Below, piece by piece: positions 20,545 through 32,196 of a stretch of 64,000 nucleotides of DNA. The number at the start of each line of letters is the position of its first letter. The stretch's first letter is position 1. Made by a program: the position numbers and the translations under genes. This DNA is from Cylindrobasidium torrendii FP15055 ss-10. Its lineage: Eukaryota > Basidiomycota > Agaricomycetes > Agaricales > Physalacriaceae. The notes beneath the pieces are model-generated. The model was given only the letters and a program-made list of their open reading frames with translations, did no database searches and was not told the DNA's origin. The DNA is taken from positions 1 to 64,000 of the forward strand of contig KN880537.1 in assembly GCA_000934385.1 (NCBI GenBank), in the 5' to 3' direction.

Positions 20545-22252
20545 ATGTCCCTCACTGCACTAACGGACATCCTCTCTGCGCAAGCGAAGGCCCTTGAGGC
20601 AGCGTATGCTGCCGCGGGCGAAGGCGTGCCCAATCTCGACGCACCTTTCCACCCCAGTGCAATCGACTCTGACCCAGCGTTTATCCAAGCCCGACACATC
20701 ATCATCGCTGCTGCAAATCAACTCATTCAGACTGTGCGTCCTGCCCCGGAGACGTTGCAGCTCGAAGCATGCAGCGTCCACTCAACGAGCGCTATTGGAC
20801 TCGCAGAGCAATACCACTTAGCCGACGTACTCGCTGAAGCGGGCCCTCAGGTGCGTGATTGGATCTCATGTGCCCAATTATGTGGCTTATATTGACGACT
20901 TCTGGTCTGCAGGGCCTCCACACCAGGGACATAGCCTCAAAAGTGGGGCTCGAGACCCAGAGCGTTGGTACGAAAGCTTCTTTGCCTTCCAGAATCGAAT
21001 TGAATTCTCATTATTTGTACCTTTCAGAGCGCATCCTACGCTTCTTGGCAACGCGCCATATCTTCAAAGAGGTCTCCCCCAATGTGTACGTCAACAATCG
21101 CATCTCTGGACTCCTGCAGAAGAACAAACCTATCGAGGAACTTCGATCTCAGTGAGGATTCTTGCCTTTTTATTGCACGATGCTAATATTATTTCCTAGA
21201 CCCAACTCACGCTACGCAAAGGGCCCACTGGCCGCTGGCGTATCACACATGTACGTCTATTTTCCGCCCGGCGACGTTGAGGTGGCATGGCTAACATGCA
21301 TACAGCGCAGACGACGTCTTCGCAAGCTCTCCCTACCTCGGCAAATGGCTGTCCGAGCCGGGCGAATGGGAGACGCCCTTCAATATGTCACACAAAACAC
21401 ACTCGAAGATATTCCCATGGTACGGTGAACCTGGGAATGAATGGCGCATGCATCGGTTTGCGTCGTTCATGCAGTATGCTGGGTCGCTTTTCCCACAGGA
21501 TATCATCTCGAATTGTGAGCTTCGAATCAAAGTTGAGTAACATTTTCTCACGATGATTTTTGCCAGCTATCAATGGAGAGTCCCTCCCGCCGGATTCTGT
21601 AGTAGTGGACGTCGGAGGAAGTTTGGGTCAAGCGACCCTGACGATGTACAAGGCGTTCCCCAATCTCAGCTACATCGTTCAAGACCTCCCAGAGTTGGAG
21701 CAAGACGCCAAAGACGTACGTCTCCTTCATTCGTCCTTACTCAGCCTTTCTTGTGCCTTGGAAACTTACCTTCGCCTGTGCTAGTACTGGAAGACCCACG
21801 CCCCATCTGCCCCAGTCCGCATCATGCCACACAACTTCTTCGACCCCCAGCCCGCCAAGAACGCCGCGGTCTACTTCTTCCGCGTCGTCTTCCACGACTG
21901 GCCCGACAACAAAGTCCAAGAAATCATGCAGCGCACGCGCGAGGCCGCCGGTCCCGACTCGAAGCTCGTCGCGCTGGATTCGCTACAGGAGCACACCTGC
22001 CGCGTCGACGCCAATAGCAGCAGTGTCGTCGTGCCAGGCGCAGCAAAGAAAACAGTTCCCAGCCCGCTCCTCGCCAATCTCGGTATCGGTGGGACATCCA
22101 TCTTTGGGCCCATGGACTTCCAGATGTGGGTTCTGTGTAACGGCCGTGAGCGGACAGAGGAGGACTTCAAGCGCCTCGGCGCAGCAAGTGGATGGAAGCT
22201 TGAGAGTGTGAAGCTTGGGGCGCCAGCAACGTACACCTTCACACCGGCATAG
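20545..22252 (+). CDS. COMT-type O-methyltransferase, copy 1
   Basis: Seven exons: 20545-20850, 20913-20967, 21028-21151, 21200-21250, 21306-21514, 21567-21715 and 21785-22252. The N-terminal part is a helical dimerisation domain (GLAEQYHLADVLAEAG, RILRFLATRHIFKEV, VYVNNRISGLL). The Rossmann domain carries SAM motif I, SVVVDVGGSLGQATLTMY, then YIVQDLPELEQDAKD and FFRVVFHDWPDNKV, where His is the expected catalytic base. GTSIFGPMDFQMWVLCNGRE near the end is typical. Class I SAM-dependent enzymes of this family methylate phenolic or enolic hydroxyls of secondary metabolites; the substrate is unknown. The protein is about 455 aa. Two relatives lie at 32197-33857 and 34490-36156, and intron positions are shared. 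This copy has an insert of about 20 residues (SSSVVVPGAAKKTV) before LANLGIGG. Confidence 0.9.
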
Positions 22253-22471
22253 TACCATGCAATATCTGTGTTTGCACCCACGAATGACATTCAATTCTTC
22301 GTCGTCCCGCCTTGCATGATGTAAACTGCCTCTATAATATGTTACTTTTGAGCCAAAGAAATATGTAAATACCCTGAGAAAAGTCCCGTAGATTTCGCAA
22401 GAACTGGGAAGAAAGAGGGTTGTATATAGGATGTAGAAATGCAATGCACAGTTTTCGAGATCATTAATCAA

Positions 22472-25400
22472 TCATCGCCTGGTCGCCAATGCAGCAAACA
22501 GGACATCATAATCTATCTTCGCAGCTAAATGGAATTTACAATCAACAACTCACATCCACATAAAAGAAGGGAGAACGCACCTTTAAGCACAGCTTCCACA
22601 AACGCACTCGCAAACTTCGGATCCTCCTCCTGCATCCTCTTCAACGCCACCCTCGTCAACTTCCACAGCACACAATCTTGCTCAACTACCACCGTCGCAT
22701 TCCTCTCCATATCCGACAGCGCAGTGAGCTCACCCGCCAACGTTCCAGACACCATCGATTCCTCGATGCGAGACTCGCTCCTGTCCTCCCCATCACTAGC
22801 ACCAGCCCACGTCTTGAACGCGTACAACGCCCTCAGCACACCCTTTTCAATAACATAAAGCCCATCCGCCGCATCTCCCTGCCTCCAAAGCACGTATCCC
22901 GCCGGATAGCTCACAAGCTGTAGGTACGGCACAAGCGGGCCAATATCCATGTCCATGTACGATGAGAACGCCCTCCGCAGTGTCGGTATCGGCTCGCGTT
23001 CGGGCTCCTCCCTTCTTCTAGGTGGACCAACGTCCAATGGTCGAGGTGAAGTGACGCCCACGCTCGAGGGTCGAGGAGAGCCGCCAGAGTACAGGTCTAC
23101 GGCTTGCCATCAGCACAAAGAGGTAGTCATGATGAGGATCTTCATACCATTCGCAATCGTCCGCGCGCCAGCATCATAGAGATGGACACGCCTCGGTGAG
23201 CCCATGTTATCACTCAAATACGAAGGGATGTCCGCATCCTGCCTTCCAGGCAACGCCAAAGGAATCGGACGTGAAGTCTTCTGCGACCGGAACCATACAC
23301 GCAGGTACGCGTTCTCTGTCCCTGCACAATCGTCAGTCAACCAAGAAAACCCAAATAAGCCGTGATACCTACATTCCATGGCATCACCAAATGTATCAAA
23401 CACCTCCACCCTTGCCGCCGCTGAGGCAGCCTCTGTAGGCTCTCCGCCATGGCCTTCGGATTCCTCAAAGAACCCCTTGAGCGCAACACCAACCGGTCCT
23501 TCGCCAACCTTCACACCGCATATAACCATCGTAATGTTCCTCTTTTCCAGCACCCTCCGTACCCTGACAAGCCCTTCCAACGAACTCATATCAACATCAA
23601 CGACATGCGTCAAATCCAGGACGAGGAATCTCAACCCAGGCTTCTTCTTGTAGTCGTCCGAATCACTGAGGACCTTCGCCACACCAAGCTCGACCTCGTT
23701 CACATTCCCAAAGAACATATGTCCACCCAGACGCAGCACACACGTCTGCATCCCCGACACTTCACGGATGTACGCCCTCTGTGCCGCGGGCCTGCGCACC
23801 GTCGAGGGCGCCGTCGAACCGGTATGAATCGCCCGGATGACACTCAGTCTCGACGTTTGAATAACAAAGAACAAACCTAGATCCCCCAGGTGGTCAGTCC
23901 CCAGACTCGCCTTCCTACATACAAAGAAAAGGAAGCTCACAGCACATGACAATCCCAAAGAGCACCCCAATAACAAAGTCAAAGATGGTCATGCACACCA
24001 TGATACAGATGATCGTCAAGTATTCCGATCTAGACAGGCCCTGGTGAGTGGCAACACGGGGATAAGAAGAGGGTTCAGCGTACTTGCTCACACGGCCACG
24101 AGTGTCCCAGACGGCCTCCTTGACCAGATCGATTCCGAGTACAAAGATGAGAGCACCAACAACCATGATTGCTAAGGCGGGTTTAATTGTCGACTCGGTC
24201 AGTCGAGCAAGAACACGTACGGATGTATCCAACAAACCCAGTTCCAGCGGCCAACAGAATAGCATCGAGTATGGCGAGCATGAACCCGGAAATGCGTGTG
24301 GTACCGCCGACCCTATAGAACCTGCGTGAACGTCAGCGCAGGTCAGGCTTACTATGGACTGCACGAACAGTAATGTGTTCACATAAACAAGGTAGTTAGG
24401 TCTGCAATTCCACTGTTAGTTTGCTTGCAAATTCCTAGTTGGAATGCACAAACACTGTGCCAAAGAGACCAGCCAGAAAATTGGAATAGCCGTGGGCGAC
24501 AAGCTCCTGATTGGTGTCGATTTCGTCCTCGCCGAGGGATATAGCTAGACCTTGTCAGGAAGGCTTTCCATCCATGGGAAAATGCCAACTCACATAGAGC
24601 AGGGACATTCAAAGGTGGATGCAAGATGTTGAAGAAAAGCCTGGTTCGAGGTCAGTAAGACCGCTTTAGAAAAGAAAGCGTGATTGTCGCACAGTGCAAA
24701 TTGGGTGGGTAGCGTCTCCCAAATCGCCGCGAAGCTGATCTTGCTGAAAACTAGGTTGCAATCAGCAACAGGTCATTCTGTAGGAGACGGGAGCCAACAC
24801 GCACCAAAGTATTCATAGAACTTGTACCAACCGACACCATCCTCTCCACCGCGGACATCAAAGACCCAGCCATTATCGCGAAGGTCGTCGATGGGTATAC
24901 GAGCAGCAAGGATAACAACATAGAACAGAGCTGGGATAGCGATAAAATCTAGGGTACATCAGTGAGTCGTCATGCACGGGACTGTGCAAGTTGTTGACGT
25001 ACAACCAACAAATATACTCTGACTTCCTTCACCCGACTTGCGCAACTTGCCGTATGCCCACATAGAAAACTTCAAGAACACCGCCAGAAACACGGGGATA
25101 GTCCACATCATAATGTTATGTGCAGAGGAGAACATGTGTGGGAACGGCGTAGACGTCGCGTCCGATGTAATGTTGAGAGAAACTTCCAGGCTGCATCGCG
25201 GTTGTGTCAGACGACTCCAGAAATGAAGGTAGACATACATACCCCGTTTCGATGAGGAAGGCTCCCACACCACCTATGCATCTGCTGACCGTTAACCAAC
25301 AAAATGGCGGAAGAATGGGATATACACCTACCCCACCAGTATATGCCGCGGGAAGAAACCAACGACTGCGCCGAGCTTGAGGTAACCCAGTAAGAAGAAC

Positions 25401-26073
25401 GCGAGGCCGGTGAGGATAGAGCTGAGTGCAAATGACGCGAGGGTCGTGGCAAGGATTTCCTCGGGGTCTTCGAGCAGACTTGCGATGTTCAATGCGATCA
25501 GATGGAAGAATGGCTGTTCAACAGATTAGTGGGCAGCGCAGAGACAGTTGCCAGCGACACATACAACAACTTCAATCATCATGCTCCCATTTGCACCTGG
25601 AAACTGACTCGCGCCGAATGTGTATGTGAGCTGGGAGAGCACGCAAGACACGAAAAACATCGAGACGCCCAGCGGGGCCATGTGGTAGTCCTCGAACACT
25701 CCAGACGAGGGAAAGATGATCATGCCGTCTGTGAAAAGCGTGAGGCAGTGAGAATTGGGAAATGGGGGAATTATTTACAAGATACGCCATCGAGGATGTT
25801 GAGGAGGCCACCGAGCAGGACCGCAGGCAAACTCTGGACGGCAGTGACCGAGTATTCACGCGCCTTGGCGCGCAGAGCAACGCGTCTTTTCTCGTGTATC
25901 GGCCCGGGATGCGACTCTTGCGATGGAGTGGGGGGCGTGAGGGTGACAGCCGGGGACGGCAGCAGCGGAGTGGTCTCGGTCGGCGTCTCAGGCGGCGAGG
26001 ACGGCTCGTCAGATTCATAATCCTGGTTATCCGACTTGCTCGACAGTTGCAGTGTTTTCTGGCGGATGGACAT
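22472..26073 (-). CDS. SulP/SLC26 transporter with STAS and cyclic-nucleotide-binding domains (Vsb1-like)
   Basis: A many-exon gene starting at 26073 (MSIRQKTLQLSSKS) and ending in a short exon at 22472 (AKIDYDVLFAALATRR). An acidic Ser/Pro-rich N-tail precedes about twelve membrane segments: SLPAVLLGGLLNILDGVSYG, ATTLASFALSSILTGLAFFL, AVVGFFPRHILVG, LVAHGYSNFLAGL and EYLTIICIMVCMTIFDF are visible. A STAS domain follows (TCVLRLGGHMFFGNVNEVE, FLVLDLTHVVDVDMSSLEG). The C-terminus is a cNMP-binding domain (YPAGYVLWRQGDAADGLYVI, GTLAGELTALSDMERNATVV). The Glu in GEL and the Arg before NAT are the residues that contact phosphate and ribose in true binders. Yeast YGR125W/Vsb1 has this order and handles basic amino acids at the vacuole, so 'sulfate transporter' would be a family name only. 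It converges with the O-methyltransferase, 219 bp apart. Confidence 0.87.
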
Positions 26074-27558
26074 TGGGGAGTGGGCAAGAGATGGAACCGA
26101 CGAGGGGCCTTGGAAGAGCCTGTCAAGAGAATAGGTTACGCCATATATACCAAAGATGGTACACAAGATTTAATGTTGCTTACCCTGCTCGGAGAAGCGG
26201 CGATTCACCGGAATACGACATCCTTATGCTTCAAATTTGGATAGAGAAGTTGGGCGATTTGGGGTAGTGGTCTCCTCTCAGATCTAGGTCAGAGCGCGAG
26301 CTACATTGGCCAGTTAGTGACGCGCTCCCAAAAAAAGTTTGCAGCCAGCAAAACTGACCTTTCAGAGAAATGAAGGTGGGTTCGCAGAGTGCATTCCGGG
26401 GGGGCGCAGATGGTGGTCGAAGGCAAAGTATGGACGCACCGTTTGCGATCGAGGGAAATTCCTCCTGACGTCATGGCCAGAGATTAAATGCGTGCAAAGA
26501 TACCGAGTGGCAGCCGAGTGGCTCCTCCCCGTGGCGTCCGTCGACCAGAGGTGGCCGAGGCTGCGGATAAAGTGCCCAGATAAATAAAAGAGCGAACGAA
26601 GAGCCTCAAAAATCCTTCCGTCTGCAAAATCTTTTGCTCTGTTTTGCTTCTTTCTCAACGGATCTTGGTGCTTAGTTGCTGCGCTACTGGCTTGATGTTC
26701 CTGTAACGGAGAGCACCGTTCTAAACAATACAAGCGCTAGATATGGTGAGATCTCTCTGTATACCAGGCTATCCTGCAGAGCCCAACTTCGTGCTATAAC
26801 GCCAACCTTATCTGTGGATACCTCCAACGCGATGGACACCTCCAACAGGTAGAATGAATTTGAAAACCCAGCGCGGTCGAGATAATGAAATTTGCTTAAA
26901 ACACAGCTTTCGTCCTTCCCGGAATTCCATATCAGAACACGGCGCTCATTGTGTGCTCATGATTCCACCATTCTTGCTCTTCACCGCTTGCGACTGAACA
27001 GAGTGTGCCATGGCCTGGATCTCTTTTTTTTCCCCTCGGTGCCTTGCGAAGCATTCGAACTTACTTCACGTCCGGTTTCAAGAAACCAGAAGATTCAAGA
27101 GTCCCTCGTTTGTGCAAGGCTCAGAGGAAGTCTTTCTCATGGGCCGACATGAGCCTCATGTATATGAGCCCTGCTATACTTCAAATACCTTGCTGCTTAC
27201 ATACGAAGCGCGCCCTCGTGGCGCCTCCTGCCTATTCGGGCTCATCCATTGTTCTACTTACCAATCCCTCACACCAATGCACCGGTACAACCACCAGTTC
27301 TCTATACCACCCATCCCTCCACATCTTTTGGTAAGAAAATATCAAAGAGAAGGGACGTCGTGTCATTTGACAAAAGATATCATGCGTGTAAGCGTGCAAT
27401 AACATGTGTGGTGGGCGGGAATAATGTAGACAAGAGAGAAAAAGCTAGTAGTATCATAAATACGCTACAAGAGACATCGTAAGTAGCAGGAGTTCAAGTC
27501 CATCACCTCGGCAAGCACTTCCAGACAGCATGCACCTCTCTAAACAGGAGAGACGACT
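26074..27558. other. Intergenic region, 1.5 kb
   Basis: This lies between the transporter start and the TOM70 stop. A minus-strand open frame at 26362-26733 and plus-strand frames at 26892-27482 overlap each other and show no domain, signal peptide or splice pattern I trust. CT-rich tracts at about 27010-27040 and 27290-27330 could be promoter-like. No gene is called. Confidence 0.4.
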
Positions 27559-29590
27559 TTAACCCATCGCCTTCGCCATCTGGTTCAGCTGCGCCGCCAT
27601 CTCCGGATAGTTCTGGAGGAACGCCGCCTGCGAACGCGTCGCATACTCGTAGGTAAGCGCACCCGTAACCTCCGGCTCCGTCCGCGCCAACTCAACCTGC
27701 TTCTCAAAGTACTTCACAGCCTCATCAATCTTGCCCTGCTGCAAGCTCAGCTGCGCCAATGTCGCCACAGCAGCGTCGCACTCCGGGTCAATAGCCAACG
27801 CCTCATGGCAAGCCTCCTCAGCCGGCGCAATCTCCTGCTTCCACTGGTACATCGTCAAGCCCTTGTTCACCAATGGCAACACATTCGGGATCTTGTCGTC
27901 CGTCCGTGCCTTCTCCAGCTCGAACGCGCGCTCGAACTTCTCAATCGCCTCGCCGAAATGTTGCTGGTCCAAAAGAAGCTCGCCATAGTAGTTATACGGC
28001 TCGCTGCGCTGAGGGAATGCACCAAGAGTACGACGGAACGCGGCCATGGACTTCCCAATGTTGCCTTGCTTGTACTCTGCGACAGCATACTGGATATGAC
28101 TGAACACGAAGGTATCATCGAGTTCTGTTGACTTGGTGTAGTTGTCTGCCGCCGACGAGAATTGGTTCATGATGAAAAGAACTGCAACACTGTTAAGAAC
28201 ACATCATCAATTAATGGGATGATACACACCTTGTCCACGGTGGTAGTAAATATCCGGGTCGTCCGGGTTCATGCCCTGGGCATCATCGAACGACTGTGCG
28301 GCCTTCTCTGGTTCGCTCTGCTCCATGTATACACTGGCGAGCTTGACCAGCGATTGCGTAAGGCCCGGCGCAAACTGCAATGATTGCAGCAGGTCGTTCT
28401 TTGCACCCTCAACGTCACCCATGAGGAATCTGGTAGACATGAGCAAAAGTGTCCTAAGAATTATAATAACACGCACTTGAAGGTACCACGGAGGTTGAGT
28501 GCCTCACCCTTGGCCTCATCGGATGAAATGCCCTGCTCAACTGCCTCCTGGACGAGAGTGAACGAATGGATGTAGTTGGCCGCATCGAGTGCTCCAAACG
28601 CAAGCTGAAGAGTCTGGTCGCCCTGTGACGGCTCCTCGGGAAGTGCAGGGTGGGGACGCGGGCGGAAAGCGGCGAAGTACGCAGAAATGAAGGTGTAAGA
28701 AGGTAGTCGCGGTTGCCGTGACGCCAAGATCTCGGCCGCGCGCTTTCCGGTGACAGCTTTGAGGACGCGCTCTACTGCATCGCCGGTGGCCTTGTTCTGG
28801 AATCGGTCGAGGATAGCTGCCGCAGTGAAGTCCCGGAGAGCCTCCTCATAACGCTCGAGGGACTCGAGAGCGGTTGCACGACGGTTCATTGCCTTGAGGT
28901 AGTTTTTGTCGAGCTTGAGCGCCTCGTCGCAATCCGCAACAACCTTGTCATACGCCGGAGGGGACATGTTCATGTAGCCTGTCATGGATTAGCTACCCGG
29001 ATTGACTCCCATCGAAGCGTTACGCACAAGCTGCACGATTGCTATAGAACACAGGCTCTGCCTTGGGCGTGCTTGCGATGGCACGGGTGTACAGCACGGC
29101 GGCCTCCTCGAATTTCCGCGACTGGTATGCAGTGTTGCCCTTCTGCTTAAAGCTCGCGGCAATTTTTGAACGTTGCTGCTGGGCATTAGCCACGCCATCT
29201 CAATGCTGGTGCTGGGATACCGACCTCCACAGGTAATGCAGCAATTTGCTCATCGTTGAGCGTGTCTTGGAGCTGGTGTCAGTATGGATTTCGATATGAG
29301 ATGCAATATGCGAAGCTACCTTCCAAAGCTGGCGCTTCGACCTCCTCCAAAAGCGGACCGTCCGCATCCTTGACAGTCTTTTTCTTTGACTTCTCCGACT
29401 TGTCCTTTGAGGACTTTTTCTTGCTCCTGCGCTCGCCACTGCCTGGAGCGGAGCTGCTCGAGGCATAGTAGAACGCGCCGCCGACTGCGACCGTTGCCAC
29501 GGCCGCGCCGATGAGCACGGCCTTTTTGTTCTCCGCGACAAAGTCCTGGACGCGGTCGACGAGGCCGTGCTGCGTTGTTGAAGACGGCAT
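27559..29590 (-). CDS. TOM70: TOM70, mitochondrial import receptor
   Basis: Multi-exon. The start at 29590 (MPSSTTQHGLVDRV) gives an N-terminal membrane anchor (KKAVLIGAAVATVAVGGAFY), then a Lys/Ser-rich linker. The TPR clamp follows: AASFKQKGNTAYQSRKFEEA, VFYSNRAACYMNMSP and LDKNYLKAMNRRATALESL. An acidic/Pro break precedes the C-terminal TPR core: LKLASVYMEQSEPEKAAQSF, SEPYNYYGELLLDQQHFGEA and ATLAQLSLQQGKIDEAVKYF. It ends LNQMAKAMG. TOM70 sits in the outer mitochondrial membrane with the TPRs in the cytosol. The clamp holds Hsp70/Hsp90 EEVD tails and the core takes carrier preproteins. Length (about 600 aa) and order match the family throughout. Downstream of the stop there is no overlapping gene. 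Confidence 0.93.
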
Positions 29591-30413
29591 GGTGGAGAGA
29601 AGGAAGGTATAGACGCGACATTTCGGGAGGGCAAAATGACGACACGATTGATGACAAAGCCTGATCGCCGAGCCGCCTCGACGCCTCGGGACGCGGGTCG
29701 CGACCGCAATAGAGCGCTTGAAATGGCAGCTCCTCTTTTTGGTGAAAAGCGTGTCGATTAGACCAAAGTACAAGACGAAGAATACAGAATATTCGGCGAC
29801 ATGGTTGCCATCTTGTACTACTTGTAGCGTTGGGGACCCTCGTCATTACTCACCACGAGGAAATGCTTTTCGCACTGTGAACCCCAGCTCCTGATAATAT
29901 GCTCGACATAGCTTGACTATATTCCCAGTACACCAGTCCATACAAAAGCACTATTATCATGGATTACTAAAGCCTCTATCTTGATTCGCCGCCATCAAGT
30001 CGTACTGCAGCACTAAGTCTTACTAAGTCTACACTTGAATATGTGCATAAGTAGTCACGGACAGCATCACGATCACATGACAATGAACGAGTTGTGCATG
30101 TGAGGCATTGAAAGACTGCGCGCGCGGCCAAAGTAGAGAAAAGGAGCTTTGAGGGGCTTCAGGCATTGTAAACTGTTCCCTCTATGTGAAGTCCAGGCGC
30201 TATTGAGTTTCATATTAACCAACTTGACGTACTGTAAAACTACACTACATAAATACGATGAAAATGACCCTACGAAAGGCTGTGCACAGCACCAGCCAGT
30301 CTTGTACCGGCGAAGAAAAAGACAGTGGTGTACAGAAAGATGGAACGTCAGTATGTGTAGTAGTGGTGGCATTAATGAAGGAGGTAGTACAAGGATGTTG
30401 GTACACAGCCAGT
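29591..30413. other. Intergenic region
   Basis: TOM70 promoter side and 3' flank of the acidic protein gene A. Open frames here run antisense through the TOM70 5' end or have no recognisable content. I see no gene. Confidence 0.45.
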
Positions 30414-31514
30414 TTATTGAGGGGCTCGCATACGTCTGAGCTTCTTGACCTGGCGTGGGGTTGCTTCGTCTGTTTGGCGCACCGCGTCCGCCGTGTCTGA
30501 GCGGACACGCTTCTTGCCGGCGATCTCTGGAGCCTCGCCTGGACCCTCTGGCTCAGGAGACGGTGAGCGCGAGTACGACGCGGGCGCAGGTGACTCGGCC
30601 ACAGCAGTCTGGTCCTCGTCCGCCTCCCACTCTTCGCAGTTGTTCGCCGCCGCATGAGGCAGATGGCCAGGTACACCGCAAATATAGGGTTCCCAGGTCG
30701 GACGGTCCTCCGAGTGCTCGTCGTCCTCGTCGTCCTCGTCGCTGGCGGTGCCCTCTGCAGGGAAAAGAGAGGGCAGGTACTTTGGTGCTGACACGGGCGA
30801 ATCCTCGTCCGAGAGCTCGTCCAGTGCCCGCCGCTTGTACGTGACCCGTGCCAAGACCGGGTCCTCCTCGTCCTCGCATTCTGTATCACTCTCGCCCCCG
30901 ACACTGGACTCTTCGCTGCGACAGACCCGTGCAGTTGGCCGGTCAAGAGGATCCGAACCGGGTACCTCCCATTCAGGGATTGCAGATAGGCCGACGAGTC
31001 GTGCTGGACGGTCCCAAACATCGAACCCTGGCGTAGGGTCGTCCACAACGGTGATCGAAGTCGTGGCTATCGGCAGCCATTCGAGCTCAGGGTCGTATGA
31101 GAGCTCGTCGTCGGAATCATCGTTGGCATCGCCATCGGCGGAGACCAAAAGTTCTACAGGAGGCTGGGGTTCAGTGAAGAACCCCCCGGGTTTGATTGAG
31201 GGTACATCGTTCTCGCTATTTTCAGGCTTCTCTGGTGCAGGGCGCGGTCTGTGGTGAGGATCCCATCAGTAAAACTGGGGTGGAAAGATAACAAGTGCAT
31301 GGAGAACGTACCCCGTCACCGCCACTCTGAAGCACGACGGGTTCTGGAACTTCATCGTCGTGTGGGCGCGATTTGACGGGCGCAAAGTGTAGGTGGTTTC
31401 GTTGGTCGCATTGCTACGGCGGCGCGTCTTCCTGGTGCTGGTGGACGCGGTGGTGTACGGGATGGTGAGATTGGTCACTGGGGTGCAGTGCACGAGACGC
31501 GGTTCGGTGGCCAT
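30414..31514 (-). CDS. Acidic disordered protein A, paralogue of the gene at 40268
   Basis: Two exons. The start at 31514 gives MATEPRLVHCTPVTNLTIPY, then KTRRRSNATNETTYTLRP and a FRVAVTG end of exon 1. Exon 2 starts at about 31252 and carries VPSIKPGGFFTEPQPPVE. It continues with long Asp/Glu/Ser tracts, the segment PARLVGLSAIPEWEVPG, further acidic runs and a basic end (KKRVRSDTADAVRQ, RQVKKLRRMRAPQ). The protein is about 320 aa, strongly acidic and mostly disordered, with Lys/Arg clusters that could be nuclear signals. I recognise no domain. The same four blocks in the same order define its paralogue 10 kb away, so the coding sequence is real. A TATATAACC box lies near 31662-31670 on this strand. 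Function unknown. Confidence 0.75.
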
Positions 31515-31594
31515 GTCGCGTTCGAGATGGTGCCAGTGGTGAAAAAAAAACGTAATCGCAGTGCAAGGACGGAGGAGCAGCGACGCAACACGCG

Positions 31595-31609
31595 GTACGT
31601 TCAACGTAC
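31595..31609. promoter_or_regulatory. Palindromic motif GTACGTTCAACGTAC upstream of acidic gene A
   Basis: A perfect 7-bp inverted repeat with a 1-nt centre, about 80 nt upstream of the start codon at 31514. The paralogous gene B has GTGCACGTTCAACGCAC at 41480-41496, about 107 nt upstream of its start, sharing the core ACGTTCAACG. The surrounding promoter sequence is otherwise little conserved, so this may be a binding site for a common regulator. Confidence 0.45.
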
Positions 31610-32196
31610 AAGTCGAACCCGGTGAAGTGGAGGAGGAAAAAAAAGAGTGTCTCAAGCGCCTGGTTATATATCCGCGAGCCCTCTCGCGCGTGACGGGACA
31701 ATGGCAGAAATAAAGCGGGATCAATGAGGGGCACCAGAAGAACACCAAGTCATCACCCAGTGGGGTTAAGTCACGGATCCTCGGGGCGATGAAGCCACAA
31801 GATAAACGAGCTTTGTTGATGGGTTTGTTCGCCTCTTTCACTTTGCTTGCCCGTCGTCGAAGGCTAAAGGAAACGATGATTTCTTGATCGCAATCTCGTT
31901 CGCAAGCTCGGTCCGATCCCGCTTTTCATTTCTTTCAAGCCTAGAACTACATACAGTTTCTATCAACCCTAGGAGGCGGGCGCGACCCAGGATAAATCAC
32001 CAGAGGGACGTGTAATTATCACCTCGCGGTTGTCGAAGGCGGACCCACCGCTGCCCTAGTTTGGACAATGACTTTCTTGTTATGCATCCCTTCTTCACGT
32101 GTCGAACACAGTCAACACCCCTTTCCCCACACCCTGTTCGCCTCGTTTCCGCAAATCAAGCATTCAGGCGTTTGCATTACATTGACTTTAGCCAGA
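31610..32196. other. Intergenic region
   Basis: Distal promoter of acidic gene A and the 3' flank of O-methyltransferase copy 2. Minus-strand frames are open here but run upstream of the preferred start without conserved content. No gene is called. Confidence 0.4.

Noticed and set aside
26892..27482. Overlapping plus-strand frames in the region before TOM70
   Set aside because: Three phases are open at once, with no domain, signal peptide or splice pattern.
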